In this document: piece by piece, positions 34,246-43,541 of the stretch | How the letters are laid out: each line of letters opens with the position of its first letter | How positions within the stretch are numbered: position 1 is the stretch's first letter | DNA from: Flagellimonas pacifica | Lineage (GTDB): Bacteria; Bacteroidota; Bacteroidia; Flavobacteriales; Flavobacteriaceae | Assembly (NCBI RefSeq): GCF_900215465.1 | Contig: NZ_OBEH01000005.1 | Coordinates: 124,001-188,000 of the forward strand | DNA length: 64,000 bases | Direction of reading: 5' to 3' | The notes under the pieces: model-generated | Told to the model about the DNA's origin: nothing | Seen by the model: the letters and a program-made list of their open reading frames with translations, nothing else | Database searches by the model: none | Made by a program: the position numbers and the translations under genes

Positions 34246-37200
34246 ATGAAAAACACACTATGTAAAAACTATTTTACGCTTAAAATAGACCTGAAAATGA
34301 AGATTACCGCGCTGTTTTTATTTGTTGCACTGTTCCAATTACATGCAAACAACGCGTATTCGCAAAAATCTAAAATTTCAATGAATATGGAGGATGCCAC
34401 GATTGCATCCATATTTGATGAAATAGAAAAAAATACGGATTATAATATCCTGTACAAAAATTCTGTTTTGGACTTTGATAAAAGGATTACGGTAAATGTC
34501 GACAAGGTAAAAATCGATACGCTTATGGACCTAATCCTAAAGGATACCAAGGTGTCCTTTGAGGTTAGGCGCAAACTGATCGTATTAGTTGAAATCAACG
34601 AGAAACCTGTTTTTGAACCATCGCCACGCTTACTTTCAAATAGCCCAAGACCTTCACAACAAACTATTACCGTGACCGGCTTGGTTACCGACCAGGGAAA
34701 TGTTCCGTTGGGCGGCGTAAGCGTTGTTGTCAAGGGTACCACCAAAGGTGTTTCCACCAACTTTGACGGGGAGTACGAGATTCAAGCCTCAGAGGGGGAT
34801 ATACTAGTGTTCTCCTATATCGGTTTTGCCAAACATGAAGTGGAAGTAACCCAAAAAACGGCCATCAACGTGACCATGAAGCCCGATTTGATGGATTTGA
34901 ACGAGGTGGTGGTCACGGCGACCGGTATACGTCGTAAGGTGGAAATGGGAAACTCAATTGCCAATCTCAATGTCAGCGATGATGTGAAGCAACGACCGAT
35001 CAGTAATGTTTCCGATTTGCTCCAAGGTCAGGCCGCAGGTGTCCAAATTTCAAGTAGTGGCGGTTCGACCGGTTTTGGCTCTCGTATCAGGATCAGAGGT
35101 TCCAATAGTGCATCGTTATCCAATGAGCCCGTAATTTATGTTGATGGCGTATTGATCAATAACGAGGCCAATTCCATCTCCTTCGAAACCGGAGGGCAAT
35201 CTCCCTCTCGTTTGAACGATATCAACCCTGAAGATATTGAGTCCATTGAAATCATCAAGGGGCCATCGGCTGCAACATTGTACGGATCGATCGCGGCTAA
35301 CGGGGTTATCAGGATCACAACAAAAAAAGGAAAGCAAGGGGAGCCACGATGGTCGGCATTTCTTGAGAGCGGGATAGTCGAAGACGTAACTACATATCCG
35401 AAAAACTACCAAGCCTTGGACGCCCAAGGCAATCCTGGCTTCAATTTTGAGGCGGCTGAAGGGACCTTTGTACCAAGTACGGTCAATTCATTTCAGCCCC
35501 TGAACGACTCGCGAACCTCTCCTTTTCGCACAGGACAGTCATACGGTGCCGGATTGAGCGTATCGGGAGGATCCGAGGTGCTTACCTATTTTCTTTCCGG
35601 TAGTCTCACGGATGGCAAAGGTGTCTTGCCGGTCAATAACATACAAAGAATGAATTTCAGGGGAAATTTCGGCGCGCAGGTTACAGATCGCCTAAAGGTG
35701 AACTTTACCACGGGTTATACCAATAGCGATTTAGAACTTCCCTTAAACGATAATTTTGCATTGGCACTCATGAGCCAAGGCTTAAATGGCACATCATCAA
35801 TTGATATCAACAACGGTTGGGGCGAATTTACGCCCGATGAACTGTTCACCATTGATACACGCCAAAGAATCAATCGTTTTACAAGCGGTCTGGAAGTGCT
35901 ATGGCAACCCTCGCAGAAATTGAATATTAGGGTTGCCGGCGGGCTTGACCTTACATCGCGTTGGGACAGTCAGTTCTTCCCTACGGGCGAAGCACCCGAT
36001 TTTCTCAATTACGACGAGGGCGCTCGGTTCTCCAACAGGTTCAATGATTTTGTCTATACCTTGGATGCAGTTGGCTCTTACAAGACCGATATCACCGAGA
36101 ACATAAACTCCCGCACTTCGCTTGGGTTCCAATTTTTACAGAATTTGTCCGAAGGTACCTTTGCAACTGGTCTGCAGTTGGTGGCCGGAAGCAACTCCAT
36201 TGCAGGAGCCGCAGTGACACAGAGCAACGAGGAAACCATCGAAACACGAACTGTTGGTGTGTTTTTGGAAGAACAGATCGGATTTAAGGATAAATTGTTC
36301 GTGACCGGTGCCGTTCGGGCCGACCGGGGCAGTTCTTTTGGGGCATCGTTCAATTCGGTGTTTTACCCAAAAGTCAGTGCTTCATGGTTAATTTCGGAAG
36401 AAGATTTTTTCAACAAGGAAACGAAGTACGGCTTGAGCTCATTGCGCCTAAGAGGCGCATGGGGAGCATCAGGTGTGCAGCCGGGCACCAACGATGCATT
36501 ACGGTTTTTCAACCCTATCGCCGCGACCCTGGATGGGCAGAGTGTAACGGGGGTCTCAATTGGAAGCGTGGGTAACGCTGATTTGAGCCCAGAGCAGTCA
36601 ACAGAGCTTGAATTTGGCTTCGATGCCAAGCTGCTGTCCGATAAGATCGGCCTTGAAATGACCTATTTTAACAAACGTACCGAAGATGCCCTTATTTTCA
36701 GACAATTGCCGTTGTCCCTTGGGGTCGGTGAAGGACGATTTGAAAATTTGGGCTCCGTAAAGAACTCCGGTATCGAAATAGGGCTGAATACCAGGATCGT
36801 CGAGACCGATAAGTTTTTCTTTGGACTGGACATCGTTGGTTCGTTCATCGATAACGAGCTGATAGAACTGGGCGAAGGCATACAACCGGTCATATTCGAA
36901 CAGCAACGCCATGTCGAAGGTTACCCGCTCGGCGGTTACTGGGACGAAACATATACGTTTAACGACGCCAATGGTGATGGGTTTATAGGGCAAAATGAGG
37001 TACAGATTGGCGAAATATCATATTTGGGCACCCCTTTTGCAACGACCGACATCTCCTTTACCCCCATATTGAGCTTTTTTGAAAATCAATTCGTACTGAA
37101 AGGGCTTTTGAACTTTCGGGGTGGTCAAAAGCTATACAACAATACTGGCGCATGGAGAAACGGAAACAGTAATAACCGCGAGTTGAACGATCCAAATGCC

Positions 37201-37512
37201 TCTCTGTCCGATCAGGCAAGGGCGGTGGCATCCAAGTTCCTGGGAACAAATGCCGGGTATATCGAAGATGCTTCGTTTTGGAGACTTCGCGAAATTTCAT
37301 TGACCTACAATGCCCCTGGTAGCTTTTCGGACAAATTGGGTTTTGACCGGATCAGCCTAACACTTTCCGGTCAGAATCTAGGGGTTTGGACAGATTATAC
37401 GGGACTAGATCCTGAAATTAGTTCTGAGGGCCAGGCTAATTTCACGACCGAGGAATTTCTTAGTCAACCCCCAGTTCGCTCTTGGAAAGCGAGACTTAAT
37501 CTAACATTTTAA
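34246..37512 (+). CDS. SusC/RagA TonB-linked outer membrane transporter, locus 1
   Basis: This 1088-residue transporter has a signal peptide (to about residue 39), an STN signalling domain (about 45-117), a carboxypeptidase-regulatory-like domain (about 142-212, GTTKGVSTNFDGEYEI), a TonB box region MDLNEVVVTATG (216-227), a plug (to about 360) and a barrel ending in ARLNLTF. The STN domain explains the FecR/ECF pair and indicates surface signalling. The imported substrate is unknown, since no glycoside hydrolases are nearby. Confidence 0.95.
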   Translation: MKNTLCKNYFTLKIDLKMKITALFLFVALFQLHANNAYSQKSKISMNMEDATIASIFDEIEKNTDYNILYKNSVLDFDKRITVNVDKVKIDTLMDLILKDTKVSFEVRRKLIVLVEINEKPVFEPSPRLLSNSPRPSQQTITVTGLVTDQGNVPLGGVSVVVKGTTKGVSTNFDGEYEIQASEGDILVFSYIGFAKHEVEVTQKTAINVTMKPDLMDLNEVVVTATGIRRKVEMGNSIANLNVSDDVKQRPISNVSDLLQGQAAGVQISSSGGSTGFGSRIRIRGSNSASLSNEPVIYVDGVLINNEANSISFETGGQSPSRLNDINPEDIESIEIIKGPSAATLYGSIAANGVIRITTKKGKQGEPRWSAFLESGIVEDVTTYPKNYQALDAQGNPGFNFEAAEGTFVPSTVNSFQPLNDSRTSPFRTGQSYGAGLSVSGGSEVLTYFLSGSLTDGKGVLPVNNIQRMNFRGNFGAQVTDRLKVNFTTGYTNSDLELPLNDNFALALMSQGLNGTSSIDINNGWGEFTPDELFTIDTRQRINRFTSGLEVLWQPSQKLNIRVAGGLDLTSRWDSQFFPTGEAPDFLNYDEGARFSNRFNDFVYTLDAVGSYKTDITENINSRTSLGFQFLQNLSEGTFATGLQLVAGSNSIAGAAVTQSNEETIETRTVGVFLEEQIGFKDKLFVTGAVRADRGSSFGASFNSVFYPKVSASWLISEEDFFNKETKYGLSSLRLRGAWGASGVQPGTNDALRFFNPIAATLDGQSVTGVSIGSVGNADLSPEQSTELEFGFDAKLLSDKIGLEMTYFNKRTEDALIFRQLPLSLGVGEGRFENLGSVKNSGIEIGLNTRIVETDKFFFGLDIVGSFIDNELIELGEGIQPVIFEQQRHVEGYPLGGYWDETYTFNDANGDGFIGQNEVQIGEISYLGTPFATTDISFTPILSFFENQFVLKGLLNFRGGQKLYNNTGAWRNGNSNNRELNDPNASLSDQARAVASKFLGTNAGYIEDASFWRLREISLTYNAPGSFSDKLGFDRISLTLSGQNLGVWTDYTGLDPEISSEGQANFTTEEFLSQPPVRSWKARLNLTF

Positions 37513-37532
37513 GAAAATCTAAAACAAGTATT

Positions 37533-38870
37533 ATGAAAAAGCTGTTTAAAATAAAGGCAAAACATGTAAGATGGGTGTTGGGTACTTTTATCTTAATTAT
37601 ATATACTTCAATGAACGTTTCGTGCGATTCGGTCGTAGAAGTGACCGATCCGGATATAGTAACGCCGGAATCGCTGAACAACGAAGCGGGATTACAGACC
37701 CTACGCGCAGGTTCCTTGGGCGATTTAGCTGTTGCCATGAGCGGATCGGCGGCGGGGCATGGCGCCACTACGGGGCTTATTGTAATGAGCGGACTTATGG
37801 CCGATGAATATGATTATTCTGGCACCTTCCCCACAAGACGTGAAGCCGATACACGAAATCTTCAAAATATCAACACTGATATGAACACGATTTACGGAAA
37901 CCTCCATTTGGCGAGGGCAGGAGCTGAAACCACTATAGACCTTCTTGCAAATTACGGCGAGGACCCTGAGATTGAAAGTGAGATGCAAAGTATCATTGGC
38001 TTTTCGTATGTAATGTTCGCAGAAACATTCTGTGGCGGAGTTTCTTTCAGTAAAGCACCGGCCAATGGTGGCGATTTAATCTTTGGCGAACCCCTTACTA
38101 CCGAACAAATGTTCACTGCCGCGGTCAGTTGGTTCGATCAAGCACAGACCAGTGCAGGCAGCAGCGAAAAACTGATCAACTTGGCCCGTTTGGGCAAAGC
38201 CCGCTCTCTTTTGGGTTTGGGCCAAATAGAAGCATCGGCTGCTGAAGTAGCAAGCGTTCCCACGGGTTTCACATACAATATCGAACAATCCGATAACAGC
38301 CGAAGACAAGAGAACGGAATTTACATTATGACTACCGTACGGCGCCAATTTTCCATTGCTGATGGTAAGGGCGACAACGGTTTGATGTACCGTTCCGCGA
38401 TGGATCCAAGAGTGCCTTGGGACGGTGGAACGGAATTTGGCCAGGATGACATTACCCTCTATTACAACCAACTCAAATTCAACTCGGCCAGTACATCCGT
38501 TGCCCTGGCCTCGGGAATAGAGGCAAGGTTGATCGAGGCGGAGGCGGCCGCCAATGCCGATGACGCCGGTACCGTACAGGATATTCACAACGAACTTAGG
38601 GCTACAATGGGTCTATCAGATTTGGATCTTACAGGAATTAGCGGCGATGACCTATTGTTGGCCCACTTTGCCGAACGTGCCTTTTGGTTGTTCAGTACCG
38701 GACACCGACAAGGGGATCTCAGAAGACTTGTCGATGTTTACGGTATGCCCCCGTCAGAAGTTTTTCCATGGGGAGACTATTTCAAGGGAGGGCAATACAG
38801 TCCAAACCTTAAATTTCCCGTGCCACAGTCCGAATCGAACAATCCCAACTATGTCGGTTGTTTAGATTAG
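37533..38870 (+). CDS. SusD/RagB-family surface lipoprotein, locus 1
   Basis: This 445-residue lipoprotein has an N-terminal basic stretch and hydrophobic segment ending in NVSC (Cys 31), then the helical TPR-like SusD fold. It contains TPESLNNEAGLQTLRAGSL and, near the C-terminus, AERAFWLFSTGHRQGDLRRLV, the conserved SusD signature. It forms the lid of the SusC transporter and captures substrate. The start is 20 nt after susC, and a strong terminator follows 24 nt after the stop. Confidence 0.92.
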   Translation: MKKLFKIKAKHVRWVLGTFILIIYTSMNVSCDSVVEVTDPDIVTPESLNNEAGLQTLRAGSLGDLAVAMSGSAAGHGATTGLIVMSGLMADEYDYSGTFPTRREADTRNLQNINTDMNTIYGNLHLARAGAETTIDLLANYGEDPEIESEMQSIIGFSYVMFAETFCGGVSFSKAPANGGDLIFGEPLTTEQMFTAAVSWFDQAQTSAGSSEKLINLARLGKARSLLGLGQIEASAAEVASVPTGFTYNIEQSDNSRRQENGIYIMTTVRRQFSIADGKGDNGLMYRSAMDPRVPWDGGTEFGQDDITLYYNQLKFNSASTSVALASGIEARLIEAEAAANADDAGTVQDIHNELRATMGLSDLDLTGISGDDLLLAHFAERAFWLFSTGHRQGDLRRLVDVYGMPPSEVFPWGDYFKGGQYSPNLKFPVPQSESNNPNYVGCLD

Positions 38871-38893
38871 GGACATTTTTTGGCAATACCTAT

Positions 38894-38921
38894 AAAGAGG
38901 CTTTTTTAAAAGCCTCTTTTT
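38894..38921 (+). terminator. Rho-independent terminator after susD of locus 1
   Basis: A 12-bp perfect stem, AAAGAGGCTTTT (38894-38905) and its complement (38908-38919), with a 2-nt loop and a terminal T-run. It closes the susCD transcript. Confidence 0.85.
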
Positions 38922-38966
38922 AATTTAATTTTATGACCACCTAAACCGAATCACGCACGTATTTTT

Positions 38967-41498
38967 ATGAGGAAAGAAATTCGTTCTGAAGCTGCTTTGC
39001 ACAATGGAAATTTTGTTCTGTTATGCATCTTGTTTTTTCTGTCTGGTACCGCTGGCCTTATTTTCCAAGTAATTTGGATGTACCGGCTGGGACTTGTGTT
39101 CGGGAATGCGGCGTATGCCACCGCTGCAACCTTGTCCGCTTTTTTTCTTGGGCTGGCACTTGGTGGCCGGTTTTTGGGTAATGCCTCCGCCCGGTTTAGA
39201 CGGCCCCTTAGGGTGTACGGACTTATGGAACTGGGTGTTGCGCTGACGGCTTTGTTGTTAGTTCCGGGTCTGGAGTTCTATGAAATGCACTATGCGGAGT
39301 GCATTTCTTTTTTAGGGAATTCAAAGGGAATTCTTTTGACAATGAAATTTGTTTTCGCGGCCTTGTTGCTTATACTTCCATCTTTTCTTATGGGAGGTAC
39401 TTTTCCGGTTCTGGCACAGTACATTGGTAAAAATCGTACCGATCTCTCAAGACGGGGAACCGTTTTATATGCCGTAAATACAGTAGGGGCGGCCCTAGGC
39501 GCCTTATTAACGGGATTTTACCTTATTTTGGAATATGGGGTAGGACTCACTTACTACTTTGCCGTGGCCTTGGCCTTCTCCGTAGGCGTTCTTGCCATTG
39601 TTCTTGATAGCTTGTCAACACCTACCACCATTGTGCAGAAAACAGCAAGGACCGCCATAGGTCGGGAAAAATCTGCACAAGGTCCGTCCAAACTCGGCAA
39701 CCTTCAGTTTATCATAGTGGCATTTTCTTCAGGAGCGCTCGCATTATCGGTAGAAACGCTATGGACCAAAATGTTCGCCCAAGTTTTACAGAATTCGGTA
39801 TATTCTTTCGCCGTAATCCTGGTAGTTTTTCTTCTGGCGTTGGGGCTGGGAGGCGTTTTATCGCATCTACTTGTAAGATCAAGAATGGGGTCAAACCGAG
39901 TTGTAGTGCTCCTTTTGAGCATAGCAGCGGTTTTGATCGGAATTTCCCCAACTATATTCAGCGCCGCTACGGATGGACTTGAGTATGTGGCAATGGGGGC
40001 CTCTTGGCACACTTATGTGTGGACCGTTTTTAAATTGGCTCTTTTGGTCGTTCTGCCACCTACGGTTGTTTTGGGCGCAGTATTTCCGTTCTTGTTGAAA
40101 GCGGCTCCGATCACCAATAGGTCGGCAGGCGACATTGTGGGCAGGCTAGTATTTTTTAATTCACTGGGTAGCTTTGTCGGTCCTGTAATTGCAGGTTTTA
40201 TCTTGCTCGATATCCTGGGGCTATGGAACAGTGTAAAAGTTATTGCCGTTTTCTACGGGGTTCTGGCCGTTTGGGTGTTTTTTTCTTTTTATGGTGAAAA
40301 GAAAATTGTTCGGTTGCTACTGCCCATTTTGGTCATTCCGGGAATACTATTCTTGAAAAATCCCCCATTGGTGCGCTTGGAGAACGATGAAAAACTACTG
40401 GATTCTTGGCAATCGAGCGATGGGGTCGTGTCCATTGTACGGGAATCCAAAAATATTCAGATGCGCTTGGACAACTTTTATGTACTGGGAGATTCGGAGT
40501 CGTTTTTGGTCGAACAAATGCAGGCCCATATTCCGCTCATGATACATCCCGCACCGAAAAGAGTGGCTTTCTTGGGCATGGGCACGGGTATTACCGCCGG
40601 GGCAGCACTTTACCATGATGTGGAAAAGGTCGTTGCCGTAGAATTGGTATCCAATGTCATTCCCGCGGCACAACGTTATTTTTCGCCTTGGGCCAACGGG
40701 CTTTTCCAAGATGAGCGGGCAAGCTTAGTGGCCGACGATGCCAGAAACTTTCTTTTGGGCACCAATGAGCAGTTCGATGTTATTGTGGGCGACCTTTTTA
40801 CCCCTTGGCATGCCGGCACGGGAAGCCTTTATACCCTTGAGCATTTCAAGCAAGCAAAAAAGCGGTTGGGCCCTGGCGGGGTTTTTGCACAATGGTTGCC
40901 CTTATATCAGCTTACCCCTGAAAACTTCTATACCATTGCCGCCACCTTTGCGGCCGTTTTTCCACGGGTAACACTCTGGAGAGCGGATTTTTCCCCTACC
41001 CGGGCCAGTATTGTGCTAATGGGCCAAGAAGCTGGGGCACAGTTGGACGAGAATACGCTGCGCCGCAATATTGTTCATGTAATAGGGGGGCAGGGCGATC
41101 CGGGCAAAAATCATATGGGGGGGTTATTTTATTTGGGCAACCTGAACAACATTCGAGATCGCTTATCGAATGTTGAACTGAACACCGATGATAGAAGATC
41201 CATTGAATTTAAAGCCCCCATATTAGCACAGCAAGCCAATGCTGGGCGCGCTACTTACATTGTGGGCAAGGAGTTGGAAAACCTGTTTGATGAGATGTCA
41301 GATAACTTTTCCCGTGATGACCCATATCTTTCGGGCCTGCCGTCCGACGAAATTAAATTTGTGGAAGTAGGGGCGCTATACTATCGCTATCTTCAACATG
41401 TCGGTGAGGGGAAAGACGAGAAGGCAAAAAAAATACGTGACCAAATACGGTCATTGGCACCCGGTTTTTTAAAGGAAGAGAACAAAAACAGTGAATAA
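38967..41498 (+). CDS. Fused MFS-like membrane protein and spermidine synthase-like domain
   Basis: This 843-residue protein has about 11-12 membrane helices in residues 15-455, followed by a soluble Rossmann-type domain (about 480-720). The soluble part contains VAFLGMGTGITAGAA, VVAVELVSNVIPAA and FDVIVGDLFTPW, as in spermine/spermidine synthase-like methyltransferase-fold enzymes. This fusion family is widespread; its substrate is not established. No polyamine genes are nearby. It follows a terminator, so it has its own transcript. Confidence 0.87.
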   Translation: MRKEIRSEAALHNGNFVLLCILFFLSGTAGLIFQVIWMYRLGLVFGNAAYATAATLSAFFLGLALGGRFLGNASARFRRPLRVYGLMELGVALTALLLVPGLEFYEMHYAECISFLGNSKGILLTMKFVFAALLLILPSFLMGGTFPVLAQYIGKNRTDLSRRGTVLYAVNTVGAALGALLTGFYLILEYGVGLTYYFAVALAFSVGVLAIVLDSLSTPTTIVQKTARTAIGREKSAQGPSKLGNLQFIIVAFSSGALALSVETLWTKMFAQVLQNSVYSFAVILVVFLLALGLGGVLSHLLVRSRMGSNRVVVLLLSIAAVLIGISPTIFSAATDGLEYVAMGASWHTYVWTVFKLALLVVLPPTVVLGAVFPFLLKAAPITNRSAGDIVGRLVFFNSLGSFVGPVIAGFILLDILGLWNSVKVIAVFYGVLAVWVFFSFYGEKKIVRLLLPILVIPGILFLKNPPLVRLENDEKLLDSWQSSDGVVSIVRESKNIQMRLDNFYVLGDSESFLVEQMQAHIPLMIHPAPKRVAFLGMGTGITAGAALYHDVEKVVAVELVSNVIPAAQRYFSPWANGLFQDERASLVADDARNFLLGTNEQFDVIVGDLFTPWHAGTGSLYTLEHFKQAKKRLGPGGVFAQWLPLYQLTPENFYTIAATFAAVFPRVTLWRADFSPTRASIVLMGQEAGAQLDENTLRRNIVHVIGGQGDPGKNHMGGLFYLGNLNNIRDRLSNVELNTDDRRSIEFKAPILAQQANAGRATYIVGKELENLFDEMSDNFSRDDPYLSGLPSDEIKFVEVGALYYRYLQHVGEGKDEKAKKIRDQIRSLAPGFLKEENKNSE

Positions 41499-41548
41499 AC
41501 AGGCGCCAAGAAACTTGACAAAACAAAACTAACGCTTAAAAAAACAGT

Positions 41549-42094
41549 TCAGGGTTTTTTCAAATGTTCCTTTAGCGTTTTAAAGGCATTGGAGATATGC
41601 CCTTCTACTGTCTTTACCGAAATCTTCAAATATTGTGAGATTTCTTGGTTGGTCAAGCCCTCTTTTTTGCTCAAAATAAAAACCTCTTTACACTTTTTCG
41701 GAAGAATTTCTATTTCCTTTTTCATTTTTTCAATAGCTGATTCCAATTGCGTGGTATCTTCTTGAAAAAAGGCATCTAAAGTATTTGTGGAAAGGGTGTC
41801 CAAATAATTCATTTCCTTCGCCTTTATCCTATGCTGATTGATAAATTCATGATAAATGGATTTGTATAAAAAGCTTTTTAATGAGGTATTTATATTAAGA
41901 ATGCCTTTTCTGGCCCATAAGTTAAGGAACACTTCTTGCAATATATCTTCAGAAACAGATTTTTCCCTGGTAAGATTAAGCGCATATAGGTATAGAATAT
42001 TATAATATTTATCGACCAAAACTTCAAAGGCCCGCCGATCCCCCTTATTAAGGCCAAAAATCAAGTCATAATCGTCTCCATACTTTAAATTCAT
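41549..42094 (-). CDS. ECF RNA polymerase sigma factor, locus 2
   Basis: This 181-residue protein has region 2 (DYDLIFGLNKGDRRAFEVLV, ILQEVFLNLWARKG) and region 4 (GLTNQEISQYLKISVKTVEG), closely related to the locus 1 factor. ATG 42094 is chosen over an in-frame ATG at 42178 because a TAGTTTTG promoter element lies between them (42161-42154). It is divergent from its FecR gene, 118 bp apart. Confidence 0.93.
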   Translation of the reverse strand: MNLKYGDDYDLIFGLNKGDRRAFEVLVDKYYNILYLYALNLTREKSVSEDILQEVFLNLWARKGILNINTSLKSFLYKSIYHEFINQHRIKAKEMNYLDTLSTNTLDAFFQEDTTQLESAIEKMKKEIEILPKKCKEVFILSKKEGLTNQEISQYLKISVKTVEGHISNAFKTLKEHLKKP

Positions 42095-42153
42095 ATACTC
42101 AATTAACAGAGTTTTTACAATATCATAAATATTTATTAAAAAAAACAAGGGTA

Positions 42154-42161
42154 CAAAACTA
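42154..42161 (-). promoter_or_regulatory. Promoter -7 element of locus 2 sigma gene
   Basis: Read on the minus strand, TAGTTTTG matches TAnnTTTG and lies about 60 nt upstream of ATG 42094. It supports that start and rules out the upstream ATG if used. Confidence 0.5.
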
Positions 42162-42212
42162 TTTACCCGTCTTAGCATTAGATCTTATCTTTTAAGCATT
42201 AAAATCTGGAAA

Positions 42213-43382
42213 ATGATCAATAAAAAAATCGAATCATTGATTTTTAAATATTTGAACGACACGGCCGACAAGGACGAACTTCGAATACTTAGCGACTGGG
42301 CCAAGGAAAACGAAGACGAGTTTGCCGAATATGTTCGTATGAACACTTTGATAAGAGGCTCTTTTGAGTTGGGTGACGTGAAAAAGGGGAAAGATGCCCT
42401 AATTGCCGCAGTCAAAAGAAAGAGTACTGAATCCTATAGGAAACGAACAACGTTCTTCTTGCGGTATGCGGCATTGTTCATAGCCATTTTTGGTCTGTTG
42501 TTTTTATATAAAAACTCTGTTTCAGAAATAGGCCCATCCGTCCGGACGATCTCAAACAGTACCGACGATAGCATCACACTAAAGTTGGGCAATGGAGAGG
42601 TAAAGGTCATTTCAGCTCAATCAAATGGGGAGATCCTCACGCAAAGCGGAAAAGTTATCGGAATGCAAAATGGCAATAAGCTTCTTTATGAAGATACCCA
42701 GGCGCCAAAAAAACTTGATTATAACGAATTGACGGTGCCCTACGGAAAAATGTTCGAATTGGTTCTCTCCGACAAAACCAAGGTCTACCTGAATGCAGGA
42801 AGTACATTTCGGTATCCGGTCACATTCATGGAACAGGGCCCTAGAGAGGTATTTTTAACCGGAGAGGCCTATTTTTCGGTCACCAAAGACGAAAAAAAGC
42901 CTTTTGTCGTAAATGCGGGCCAAATAGACATAGAGGTATTGGGTACGGAATTTAATGTATCAATTTACCCAGAGGATACGGCCATCAATACGGTTTTGGT
43001 CGAGGGTGCCGTAAAGGTATCGCGATCTGGTGATACGGGCCCATCACATCTACTTAACCCGAATCAGATGGCCGCCTATAACAAGGAAAAGCACATCATG
43101 AATGTGAGTGAGGTCGATACCGATATTTATACGGCCTGGAAGGACGGCATTCTACTTTTCAGGGGTACCCCATTCTCCAATATCAAAAAGAAGTTAGAGC
43201 GTCATTTCAATGTTTCCATAATAAATAATTATGATTTTTTGGACACTCAAGTGTACACGGCCTCTTTTTATCGGGAAGAGAACATAGAACAAATTTTAAA
43301 AGTCTTTCAGGAGGACACGCCGTTTGAATATCAGATCGATAACAATATGATAGTCATCAGTAAACCTCTTTTTGTTAATTAA
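42213..43382 (+). CDS. FecR-family anti-sigma factor, locus 2
   Basis: This 389-residue protein has a cytoplasmic sigma-binding region with KDELRILSDWAKENEDEF, one membrane helix (about residues 82-99), and a periplasmic FecR domain with LTVPYGKMFELVLSDKTKVY, VFLTGEAYFSV and LGTEFNVSIY. A C-terminal DUF4974 region (FSNIKKKLERHFNVSI) follows. Domain order matches the locus 1 FecR, and the two are clear paralogues. It should sense SusC locus 2 and control the divergent sigma factor. Confidence 0.94.
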   Translation: MINKKIESLIFKYLNDTADKDELRILSDWAKENEDEFAEYVRMNTLIRGSFELGDVKKGKDALIAAVKRKSTESYRKRTTFFLRYAALFIAIFGLLFLYKNSVSEIGPSVRTISNSTDDSITLKLGNGEVKVISAQSNGEILTQSGKVIGMQNGNKLLYEDTQAPKKLDYNELTVPYGKMFELVLSDKTKVYLNAGSTFRYPVTFMEQGPREVFLTGEAYFSVTKDEKKPFVVNAGQIDIEVLGTEFNVSIYPEDTAINTVLVEGAVKVSRSGDTGPSHLLNPNQMAAYNKEKHIMNVSEVDTDIYTAWKDGILLFRGTPFSNIKKKLERHFNVSIINNYDFLDTQVYTASFYREENIEQILKVFQEDTPFEYQIDNNMIVISKPLFVN

Positions 43383-43460
43383 AATAATGGTAGAACCTAA
43401 AACATAAAGGCCAATGAAATGAAGCATTCTTATTAAGTATTTCGAATCGTCGCATAAAAA

Positions 43461-43490
43461 AATCGGAAAATGCGCGAACATTTCCCGATT
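43461..43490 (+). promoter_or_regulatory. Leader hairpin before susC, locus 2
   Basis: Arms AATCGGAAAATG (43461-43472) and CATTTCCCGATT (43479-43490) pair at 11 of 12 positions around the loop CGCGAA. It ends 51 nt before the SusC start, the same geometry as the hairpin at 34164-34196. The shared apex is TGCGCNAACA. Confidence 0.65.
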
Positions 43491-43541
43491 GTAAGATGAT
43501 TCAAATAAAATTATTGAACCATAAATAAACTAATCAAAATT

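Noticed and set aside
42095-42178. Longer N-terminus for the locus 2 sigma factor
   Set aside because: A promoter element lies inside it and the residues are not sigma-like, so ATG 42094 is preferred.
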